Assembly: GCF_008831285.2 (NCBI RefSeq)
Contig: NC_045147.1
Span: 23,088,981-23,152,980 of the forward strand
Reading direction: 5' to 3'
Length of the DNA: 64,000 bases
From: Nymphaea colorata
Taxonomy: Eukaryota; Streptophyta; Magnoliopsida; Nymphaeales; Nymphaeaceae
This document shows, in pieces, positions 24,223 to 34,360 of the stretch. The translations under genes and the position numbers were made by a program. The notes beneath the pieces were generated by a model that worked only from the letters and a program-made list of their open reading frames with translations, made no database searches and was not told the origin of the DNA. Within the stretch, counting starts at the first letter, position 1. Each line of letters begins with the position of its first letter.

Positions 24223-24794
24223 TAAAGAAAATAGGAAGCAATAGAGAAAGGAAGAGGAAAAGAGAAAACACAAGATTTACGTGGTTCGGTCCTTGAGAAC
24301 CTACGTCCACAATCAGAAAATCAAAGTGCCTTCCTTCTTTGTTTCTTTTCTTTTTCTTTTTTCTTGATTACACTTTCTATGTACATCGTCACTTTTTGTA
24401 CAGTAGTAAGAGGCTACAAAAATCTCCCTGTAACCGGTGAGAGATTTTTGGGCATAATTATTTCAGTTTGAGAATCGTGAGCCAAATCACCATCTTTATG
24501 ATCTTTTTTTTTCCTTTTCTTCTTATCCTCTCATCAAGATTTATTTCCTTTTCTCCTTGCGTTGCATTGTGAGAATCGTGGATCAGATTGGGAGCATTCT
24601 GGCTGGCACATGATAACTGCTGCTTTCCATTTGTAGAGCCCATTAAATGACGTTCCATAGAAGCGTTTTGTTCCTTGCAGCTGTCGATACCAAAACTGAA
24701 CGTTGCATTGAATTTGGGCATTACACTATTTGATAGACGATTTCCTTGCTGACTTGATTGCTCATGAGTCAAAATTGAAGGTTCTTCTTTAATA
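24223..24794 (-). repeat. 5' LTR of the Copia element, full length
   Basis: 572 bp. The outer end reads TATTAAAG and the inner end TTTCTTTA on the minus strand, so the termini appear to be TA...TA, not TG...CA. The outer boundary is set by comparison with the 3' LTR and with relic B, with an uncertainty of one base. Confidence 0.8.
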
Positions 24795-25030
24795 CTACCG
24801 ATGTCAATACACTGCATTCGGCCAAGGGGATCTTGTTCCATGTTTTTTGCATGAACTTGGGAGTGTGCAAGGATGTGGTTGTTCAAGGACCACTGAGATG
24901 CAATCAATAATGGGTTCAAAGGCATATGCTGAGGCCTCATGTTGAATGGTTCAGCAGTATTTGGTGACATGCATCTCTCCTTTAACAATCTTGAGCCTTT
25001 GGACTTCCTCCCTGAGGACCTCATTTAGAG
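24795..25030 (-). pseudogene. Relic C of the bZIP last exon, 5' piece
   Basis: Continuation of relic C after the Copia element. It keeps a good acceptor (TTTGCAG on the minus strand) and the same 4-bp frame-breaking insertion as relics A and B. Unlike them it retains most of the [11 protein letters not shown] coding segment found in the intact gene. It is thus an older or less eroded version than relics A and B. Confidence 0.8.
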
Positions 25031-25232
25031 CTGCAAACGAACACATCCAGTTGCATTATATTTAAGACTGAAAGAACTGAATAGTAATTAAAGTTGTACT
25101 AGCACAACAGTTCTATGATGTCAAAAGGGCCTTCACAAGAACAGAACAAACTTTGTATTTGAATAAAAAAAATGAAAAAAAAGGAGGAGGAGGAGGCTAT
25201 GATGCATGATTTGTGAGTGGTAAAGTGTAGAC

Positions 25233-25566
25233 TCTGCTGCCAACACCAAACTAAGCAGTATTTTGGCTGCAATTGTTGGATGACATCTGAAGGAAATTAA
25301 TGGTATTGTTTTCTCCTAAATTTAACCAGCGAACTTTCGATCTCTGCTTCCAGTAGCAGTCGTCAGACACATGGAGTTGGGTTTATTTGGTAGGCAAGGA
25401 GACTTGCTGAACACAACAGCTGTCGCTCCACTAAAAAGGTGGAAGAAATCAGACCATGCAGACGATTTAACTCAGGTTCACACACTGCAATTTGAGCTGC
25501 ATGACAAGGCTTGTGGTTTGCCAACCACTGCCTAATATCTGCATACAAGCGGCATAATTTGGTCAT
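25233..25566 (-). mobile_element. LINE fragment C
   Basis: Third copy of the LINE fragment, more diverged, reading CRLYADIRQWLANHK on the minus strand. It keeps 18 bp that fragments A and B lack. It again lies next to the end of the bZIP intron 3 homology. Confidence 0.6.
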
Positions 25567-26156
25567 GAAAATCGAAGCCGCACGTCCCACCTGCACTGAT
25601 ATGGTCCATGAAAAGATAACCTGATTCTTAAAACTGGAATTTTAGAGCCACACCTGTTCAAATGAAAATACTTTTGAGCGATGAAAGCCTTGTAATTTGA
25701 CAGAACATGCATGACAAACCCACTTATCTTCGGCAGGACTTTTGCAGAAACAAAAATTGTTCCTCGCGCTATCAAACGGAGGCTCATGTTAAAACTGCAT
25801 TTGTTCAGATATTTTTATTGGATCCCCAAGCAGATCTGGATTTGGAAAAAGATCAATACAAATTCGAGCCAAAATTATCTGACGTTTGAATGCGGAGATC
25901 TTCATCCAGTCAATATAAATTTCTGATCCTATTCTTATTATGGTTTTTTAAACGGTGATACGAACCCTTCATCTAGTTGCCCTTGCACTCCCATCTACTC
26001 AATCACAGAGAACCTGATCTCAATTTAGAAGAGATTTTAGAAGAGTAAGTACCGCTTCCTCATGAAGGACCCAACATTGGGACTCTCAAATTAACAACAT
26101 ATAAGAAAGTCATGAGATTGGTGTGATGAAACCTTGCCTATAATGCTACTCATATA

Positions 26157-26525
26157 TGTTAGGAACAACACACGAAACTCTCCTCTCGTATTCTCAAGAA
26201 AGGGGATAGAAGCAATAAAGAAAAAGACAAAGATTTAAGTGGTTCGGAGCAATAATCTTCTATGTCCACGATCGCACGGATCTTTCACTATTCACTCTCA
26301 GATGAACACAGACACTTTCAAAGAGAAGATAAAAAAAAAACTGTGGCCCTCTCACAACATAAGTATTAGGGTAAACCTCCGTTTGTACAAAATGACATAA
26401 ATGTCCTTACATAAGAAAATATTCTTTCGGGGGCTAACGCCCCCGAACCCTCATCCTTACGGGCAGGTTGGATCCACGGTATTGCATATGAGTGTCGAGC
26501 ATGAATAAAGTTCCATACACCAACA
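26157..26525 (-). mobile_element. Solo LTR, probably copia type
   Basis: A 369-bp insertion relative to units A and B, starting TGTTAGGA and ending CACCAACA on the + strand. It is flanked by ATATA and ATATC, a 5-bp target duplication with one mismatch. Uninterrupted units read CTCATATCATGC there. The interior contains GATTTAAGTGGTTCGG, resembling the end region of the Copia LTR at 24.26-24.29 kb, which suggests the same orientation. No internal domain is present. Confidence 0.75.
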
Positions 26526-28061
26526 ATATCATGCTTGAGTTGATCTTCTTTCCTGGGTTTGAATGAGTGGACTTGAAGACAGAAATTTCTGACCAATTAT
26601 AAGGTCTCAATTCGATGAACTGCAAGCCTAATAATCGGCCAAGCTGGTTTAGAACACAGGGGTGTGCTCAAAAAATTGGTGCATACAAGTGGTAACGACC
26701 AAAATATTCCTATTACAACAATAAAAGGAGCTCTTAATTAAAAGGATAAAAAAAGATTATAAAAAGTGAAAAGTCTAAAATTTCACCTTTTTTATAAAAT
26801 AAAAATCAATGCACCCACCCTTTTTGGTGCATATTTGTTGGTGTGCACGCAACTCAATCTGAATGATCAGTAAATCGAGCATGTATGATTTAGGGAACTT
26901 ATAAATTTGTACTGCCAGTTTCTTATTTAAAAATTTGGTCAATGCTTTACATTTTTTTTTCCTGAACCTGTCATATACCCATGTGTGTGCCTTGAACTTT
27001 GCTCATTTTGGTTTTATGATGAGCCTTCTGAAACGCAAAACCTCCAATCGATCCCAACAAATAAACCAAATTAACCATGTGAAGACAACATTGTGTTGAA
27101 ATTAATATCTTCAACTTGAAATTAACCTTCCACATTTCCCTCTTCCACTTCGCACCTTCGTGCGCATCTTTTTTATTAGATAGTGTATGTATCTACTTAA
27201 TTAAAACCAAAATTATCATTAACCACCTACAGCTTCCTCATCTCATGAAAAGATTCTCTCGACCTACAAATTAATCAAACTGCCACGCGTGTTCGTGCAA
27301 GCAAAAAATTTTGGCGACTAATATTATCACAAACCAAAGCTGGCAGAAATTTAGTTTGGCGAGTACCAAAAGATTCTCCTTGGTTTCTCATATGAACAAG
27401 TCGTGATGAATGTCACTGCTTGCGCAAGCTCAACTTACTGGTTGACATATAGGAGGCATATCATCCGCAAAATTGAGCCGTGGGATTAAGTAGCAAAATT
27501 ATCAATGTGATTAGTAACTGAATTTCTATTACTAAGTTCAATGGGCATCGAATTTATGCATGCACACTTACAAATACAAAAACTGAAAGAATAAATTTAA
27601 CGTAATATATATTCGCCATTACAGGTAAAATTCAAAATTGATTGCATATTAACTTTTATAGATCTAAATAAAATATGAATCATAGTCCAAAATTCTGACA
27701 ATAACTATGAGCGTGAGGCCTATGTAACTCAAGCTTGGTTGAAAAAAGTGTTGGGTATGTGAGAGAGAAAGAACGAAAGGCATTCTTCCTGATCAATAGC
27801 GATACCTCTCCTATCTCAAAACATGAAGAAATGTGGCGAATCTGAGTTCACGCTATCCTTTTATTAGTTAAGAACTGAGCATGTGCGTCTTTGCTTGCAG
27901 GTCTGGACTATCACTGTAACTACTCCGGAATCCTATTTTTCTTTTTACGAAAACACGCAGAATTTAATTTATGAAACCCGTATGTACGTTCCTGTGATGT
28001 CACTGGGAAATATGGTAATCGATTCGAGCGATCTCCTTCTCTCCCTCCTGTTCTTCCCGCC
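26526..28061. other. Upstream module of nsLTP copy 4
   Basis: Aligns with the upstream modules of copies 1-3. It keeps a segment near 27390-27430 (TTGCGCAAGC) that is also before copy 1 but was deleted before copies 2 and 3. No gene recognised. Confidence 0.6.
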
Positions 28062-28068
28062 TATTTAA
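28062..28068 (+). promoter_or_regulatory. TATA box of nsLTP copy 4
   Basis: TATTTAA 76 bp before the ATG at 28138, in the same CCGCC...GCCC context as the other copies. Confidence 0.7.
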
Positions 28069-28137
28069 GCCCTCCCCTGCCTCAAAATGTGGACACAGAC
28101 AGGCAGAGAGACAAAAAGAAGGAGAAGGAAGAGAGTC

Positions 28138-28723
28138 ATGGCAGCCATTTCTTCCAATGTCAAGCTCTCCGGCACCTTCATGCTCGTGGTGGTGCTCGTG
28201 GGAATGATGGTCTTGGCGTCGACCCCGACGGCAACCGCGGCTGTGTCGTGCAACACCGTCAATTCCAAGCTGATGCCATGCTTGGGATACGTGACCGGTA
28301 GTGGGATAGGGGCACCCTCCGCCACCTGCTGCAGCGGCATGAGGACTCTCTACGCCAGCCTCAAAGTCGCCGCCGACCGTCAAGCCGCCTGCCGCTGCAT
28401 CAAGACCCTCACCAGCCGCTTCGCCAACATCATCAAGTTGAACGTCATCAAGACGCTGCCCAATAAGTGTGGCATCAACCTCCCTTACACCATCTCTCCC
28501 TCCATCAACTGCGACAAGTACGCCCCCGTGCTGCCTCTCGTCCTTAATTAACATGCCTTACTTTCTGAAAAAATGTGTCTTGCTCTGTATCTGTATTCTT
28601 GATCGATCTGCTGCTTCATGTCACACTCAATATTTTTGCTTCCTCACCCTCTTCCTGCTTACTTGGTTTCTAATACTAATAGTTGCTTGCTTAATGGTTA
28701 ATGTGCTTTGCAGGCTACCTTAA
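28138..28723 (+). CDS. Type 1 non-specific lipid transfer protein, copy 4
   Basis: Exons 28138-28517 and 28714-28723, 129 residues. The eight cysteines, PYTIS motif, split lysine codon and D-K-L-P tail are as in copies 2 and 3. The protein differs from them at a few positions: M for I in the signal peptide, K for Q before the second cysteine, and A for G in the LYASL segment. The in-frame upstream ATG at 28087 is also present and judged unlikely to be used. This copy is followed by the complete bZIP gene in tail-to-tail arrangement, so it probably keeps the ancestral neighbourhood from which the other units were copied. Confidence 0.93.
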
Positions 28724-29797
28724 ACCCAGTAGACAGAGCTTCCGAAGGTGTTGTTGCTGTTGGGAAATGGGAAGCTGCCGTAGTTCGCAGAGCCGATGAT
28801 GATTTTAGTTTACTTCTGTCTGCCTGTTTCTGTTGGAGAGAGAGAGAGACGTCTCTGTCATCTCCTAGTGTGACGCTGCACTGTCTTGTCTTCCAGTTTC
28901 TGCAGTTCCGATTAAATAAGACTGTGAACTTCGGGCTTCCCGCACATCTATAGATCTCTCTCTGTCTCCCTGAAGTTTCATTAAAAATAAGCAATTTCAC
29001 AGGGATCCTGCGGGCCCCGATCTGAATCCAAAACATGCACGCATGAACGTCACCGGATCCAGATAAGGGCGATTTTCTGGAAATGAGCGTACATCTAACT
29101 CTTGCATCTTTCTCAGTACCGGACCAAAACAATTGACTAAAACGTATTTCTTATTGTTTCTTACATCGCAAACCGATTAGACACTAACTTGGGTCCTGGT
29201 ATATCTTACTCGAAATAATCACCCAAGTCTATTTTGAATCTAAATTTAGCATTCAACTCTAGACCTCCTTCCGCTGGAAGGCCTTGAGCCAACCTACCGA
29301 CCCAGGAAAGCTGAGGCAATTTAATATGTTTGTCTTTCCGGCCTGTTTGGAGTCGGTGAACTGGTCGGAAAGGCAGCTTAATGAAGTACTCCTTGTGGAT
29401 GATATTTCCAAAAGGAGTTCATACATCAAAAAGGATGAGCTCTCCAAACTTTGCCTGAAGGCAATCAAACTTGGCAGATAAATATCTATAGATTTTTTTG
29501 GTATCGTTCACACAGCTGGTCTTCAAAAAAAGAGCTCACATAAATCTGCCACTAATTGCTTTCCCATCGGTTAATATTATCAGTTGAACGGATACAACAA
29601 TCAATTAATGAAGATAACAGAAGGAAAAAAGAGAGAGCACCATAATACAAACAAGATAAATGCCACCAACCAACAAGAATAGCAGCTCGCAAAAGAATCT
29701 GTGAGAATGAACAACCAATGAAACAGATAAGTCGATGGAGCAAAAACATGACCGGCATGAGATTCTATGCACGTAACAACAATTTGGCAGCACCACT
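28724..29797. other. Region between nsLTP copy 4 and the bZIP gene
   Basis: The two genes converge here, so this holds both 3' flanks. The sequence aligns with the flanks after nsLTP copies 1-3 (for example the block around GGATCCTGCGGGCCC), with more divergence. No further gene seen. Confidence 0.6.
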
Positions 29798-32700
29798 TCA
29801 AAAGGTAGTACTGCTTTCACTTGCGGATATTGAAGAACCTTCTGACTTAATAACATGTCCACCTCTACCGATGTCAATACCACCCTGCATTCGGCCCAGG
29901 GGATCTTGTTGCATGTTTTTTGCAAGCACATGGGAGTGCGCTTGGATGTGGTTGTTCAAGGACCACTGAGATGGGTGGAACTGCTGTTGAAGCATGTCAT
30001 GGTGAGGGGCTTGATGCGGGCCTGGAAACAATAATGGGTTCAAAGGCATATGCTGAGGCCCCATGTTGAATGCTTCAGCAGTATTTGGTGACATCTCTCC
30101 TGTGGCAATCTTGAGCCTTTGGACTTCCTCCCTGAGGGCCTCATTTAGAGCTTCAAACAAACACATCCAGTTGCATTATATTTAAGACTGAATGAACTGA
30201 ATATTAACATTGTATAAGCACAACAGTTCTATGGTGTCAAAAGAGGATTTATAAGAACAGAAGAAATTTTGTATTTGAATAAAAAAAAGGAAAGAAAGGG
30301 AGGCTATGATGCTTGATTTCTAAGTGGCAAACCACAGATTCTGCTACCAACACGGACATGCCTTTCTAAAACAAAGATTAAAATCATCATGAAAGGTTCA
30401 CCAGGCTTGCACATTTATACATGGTCGTAGCAAAATAATACAGCACTGTTCATATCAGATATACCAAAGTTAGCCCACTTGGAGATCTCTTCATATCAGA
30501 TATACCAAAGTTACCGCACTTAGTGGCAAAGGCTTGATTTGATTGTCATGAAAAACTGCATCAAGCCTTCAAGAATCCATTTGGTGTGTTTCCCCCATCA
30601 ACCATCGTTAAACTTTTTTAGCAACATATGAAAAAAACAAAAGTAATCAAAATCCTATTATATCATTGTTCAAGATCTATCTTTTTGTTTAACTGCAATC
30701 CATTTAAGAATAGTTATGAAATCCTTTCTTTTGTCTTTGTGGGCATTAAAAATAGAACTTGTCATTTCTTAGTCTGTCTGACATGCTATCAACTGTGCGA
30801 TAAGTTGCACGCAAGCAGCAGTACTGATATGCAGGTGATACAGGTGTAGGCTAGAAGGGAATCTGACTTAGTGGTGACTTTCAAAGATTAATTTCTGATT
30901 TGAATGAGATATTACAATTCTATGACTTGTGTTTGTTTCTTGCTTACAGTGCAGATATATGCCTAATTCCTTGCAACTCGAAAGCTTACTGTGGCCTGGA
31001 ACGGCCATTGGTTTCAATAGTACATGATGCAAAAATTGGTTAGTCAACCTACCACAAAAGACTATGCAGCTGTATCCTGCAGTAGTCAGTTATGAACCAA
31101 ACGGGTGTTATAGAACAGAGAAACATTTTAACGATCAAGTAAAGCACACAAGTACTTTATTCTTTAGTGGCCAGCATCCTCTTAGACCTCCCATAGTGCT
31201 CGCTTACACACACACGTGTAAAATGGGTGACCTTTCTATTAAGGTTTTCCTACTTATCCAGTGGAACACAAAATGCTAGTATGCTTTTGAAGTTGCTCAT
31301 TAGCTTAAGCAGTAAGAAAGAATAGAAATGTAAATTGGAAGCCGGTAGAGAAAAAGTCGTATCACTTTAGCAATATTTAAAGATTTGAAGTGAAGAAAGC
31401 ACACCATCACGTAAATGAGCCTGTTGTTCCATTGCCTGCAACCGAAGCTTAAGCTCTGAATTTTCAGATGTTAATCCTGTTGTATCTCGCTGTACTCCAT
31501 GTATATGCAATAACATGAACAACAATATGTTTCTTCAATAATTTTGAAGGTTAATAGACCAGAAAATAGGAAAATAAACTAAATGGAAATAATTGGCCAA
31601 AGGTAAAAGCACACTCATTTCTAAAGGATATGTATAAGCTCATTTCTGTATCTCACCTGAAAATTTTACTTAAGATCATATATGTTTTGGGAAAAATATA
31701 TGTGGAGGAGTTGGATAGGCAAGGACAATAACATTACATTAATCTGTCAGTACTAGTCATGGTCTTTAAGATATGTATAGACAAACACTTTCAAATCAAT
31801 GCTGAAATCCACTGTTTGTGCAGGGGGGTTGTGTGGTGGAAAGCAAATGACCATTTCTGATGCAGTGTATTAGTCATTTTTCTTATAGATGCATAAGCCA
31901 CTGAAATACAATTGCAATTTGGATGTCAGACTGTGGATTTGAATTGAATGCAGAAAGTTCTAAAATATAAGCACAAACCATAAATTTGCAAGCTTGTTTT
32001 CTGCCAGCAAAAAATTCCTTGCTGGAAAGCTTCAAACATAAACCCTACAATGCCAATTCAGATCTAGATTTCAAAACTAAGCATAAATTGCAGCTAACCT
32101 GGAATAATGTCAGTTGTGCTGAAAGAGTGGTAGCTTCAGTTTGAAGGGCTTGAACTTTATGTTCGAGTTCTAACACATAGCGAGCTTTTCTTTCTTTGGA
32201 ACGAGCCGCAGATTGCCGATTGGCTAAAATCCTAGCAAAAACATCCACAAGAACAATAAGAATTAAAACCTTGAACAACATTTTGGTTTTTTTCATTCTA
32301 AGGTATTGGATGGTGGACCATGTCAGCAGTTTACCCTAGTGGAAGTATAAAGCCACCTCATCACAGAGAATGAACTGAATTGCATCATCAAGCACAATGA
32401 TGTATCTAAGTTATCACGTTCTTTTCTGCATAACTTGTCCAACCAAGTACTCTGGACATCTGGTCAGGTGGTCCAATTTAGGGATTCAAGTTGGACATAG
32501 TGACTTCCAAGGCCTATGTCCTTATTAAGAGGCTGAAGAGATGGAATTTTTTTTTCAGTGGGCAACTGAGTGATAAATCAATGAGATATAAACCATGATA
32601 TCAAAAAGGGCCATGGCTAATGGGTTTCCCTCAGCTTGTACCCTGAAATCTGGAAAGTTATGATTTCTTTCTTCATGAAGACACAGAAGAAGAGGGAAAC

Positions 32701-34360
32701 AATTTATATTACTGGCATGAACACCAAAATCAAGTATGAAGTCTAATCTTTTGAAAATCACCAAGACATAACTACCTCTGAAGTCTGAACCTACTAAGAA
32801 TCTCAATCTTTTGTAATGAAAGGGTTCTTGCTGCTCATGTACCTGACATTTGACAACATCCTGAGACATATTTGGTGCAGTTACCCTCTCTAGAGATGTA
32901 CCCTTCCCTCTTTTCTATATTTTCGCATCTCTATGTTCTTTTCTTAATGAGAACTTTGGTATATATATTAGCTGTGACTTTCATGGTAAATCAGATTCTA
33001 ACTCAACCAATCAATTGTTTTGCTTCATAAATATAAGAAGTATCAGGCCTCCTATTCTCCAGTATTGCTATGTCAGCCAGAAAATAGCAGAAACTTGCAA
33101 GTGTTAATGGGTTAGTAATGGACGGCAAGGTGATATTAATATACCAGAAAATGGTTCCAATTAGTGAACCCACAGGAGGATCTAAATGAACCAAACTTAT
33201 CTGATATATTTTTTCTCTTGATTTTTCTTCATGTTATCTCTCCACCGCTCCGAATTATTTGTTAGGCAAACAACCTTCCCGCTCAAAATCTGCAAAAGAG
33301 ATTTTGATAACTGCTCTCGCTGCATTCTTGAGCTGCCACATTCATTTCAAATGACAATACAGCATAGAAGCTTACAAGTTCTATAATAATTTATCACAAG
33401 AAGAAGTGCCAACCCCTTTGCACCAGCGTAGTCCCTTATCGTTGCTGTTATCATTAATATTAGTATCAGTATTATTGTTATTATTTCATTAGTATCAACT
33501 ATCAGCGACCACCATAAGGTCCATAACCACCAACAAAACAGAAAAATCCAAAACGTCCATGTACGTCAAAAGTTACCAAGGCGACCCCATCCAGAGTGCA
33601 ACAAAAGGCTTAATAACGACCGATAAAAACAAAAAAGAATGTTATCTACATTTGGAAAGCCGAAAAAGTTGACGAGTTATTAAGAAAAGAAAGAAGCAAA
33701 AACTTGCAGAAAAGAGAAAACTGCTACAGGCTGACAAGACAAACACAATGGAACTAGCGATCCAGTACAAGAACTAATTCCGCCCCAAACAGAGCACGAG
33801 ATTCGATCACAACCAAGAGGAACAATTAGCTAAGGAACGAAAAGCAATGACCAGAAACCTTACCGCTTGGCTCGCCTTGGATCTACCATGGCGAGCTCGG
33901 CGAGCTTGTCAGCAGCCATGGCTTTCTTCATCTCCGCCACGTCCCCAAACAACCCCTCCCCTCTCAAACACGACGACCCATCAACGGAATTGCTGTGCCG
34001 ATGCCGCGGAGTCCTCGACAGCCCCGGCATTGTCCCCAACAATGCGCCGGCATCCCCACCAACACCAACATTTGGGCAATCGGCGGACGAGATCTCCGCC
34101 ACCTTCTTCCCATCCCCCAGCGTCGAGTCGTGGCTCGTCGCAGCCGACCCCAGCTTCTCTATGTCCATGAATGCGCAGAAGGGGTCCTCCCCCTCCTCTT
34201 CCTCTTCGTCATCATCGCCACCCTCCCTTCCACCACCGCTCACCAGGACGAAGTTGGCATTGGATTGAATGGAGGAGAATGACGTATCCTTTTCGAACAA
34301 GCCGAGCTGGTCGGACAAAACCCCCAGCGCGGCGGCCTCCGATTGAGATCTCCGGTGCAT
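29798..34360 (-). CDS. bZIP transcription factor, group I (VIP1-like)
   Basis: Four exons on the minus strand: 34360-33864, 32231-32099, 31489-31405 and 30150-29798. They total 355 residues, with consensus splice sites and matching phases. The N-terminal part is acidic (a D/E run near residue 50) and has a basic-serine motif, RHRHSNSVD, of the kind bound by 14-3-3 proteins in this group. The basic region begins [17 protein letters not shown] at about 165. The invariant asparagine is followed after seven residues by lysine instead of arginine, the mark of group I. A leucine zipper runs through exons 2-4 to about residue 250. The C-terminus is rich in P, H, Q and S. Such factors are nuclear after release from 14-3-3 and act in osmotic, mechanical or vascular signalling. 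Intron 3 contains a 41-bp tandem duplication (30449-30530). The last exon is the source of relics A-C. Confidence 0.93.
30449..30530. repeat. 41-bp tandem duplication in bZIP intron 3
   Basis: Two units start TTCATATCAGATATACCAAA at 30449 and 30490 and differ at a few bases. Confidence 0.8.

Larger units (their letters stand above)
19370..24794 (-). mobile_element. Ty1/copia LTR retrotransposon, nearly complete
   Basis: Minus-strand element of 5,425 bp with two LTRs, a primer binding site, a single gag-pol frame and a G-rich polypurine tract (GAGGGGG on the minus strand, near 19885). The domain order protease, integrase, reverse transcriptase, RNase H is that of copia, not gypsy. The LTRs differ by only a few substitutions and short indels over about 510 bp, so it inserted fairly recently. 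Two defects are visible: one stop codon inside RNase H and loss of the last 62 bp of the 3' LTR. No target-site duplication is present. It sits inside bZIP relic C. Confidence 0.92.

Noticed and set aside
24458-25024. Frame joining the bZIP relic to the Copia LTR, apparently a fusion protein
   Set aside because: It reads the relic out of its original frame and continues by chance into LTR sequence; there is no domain.
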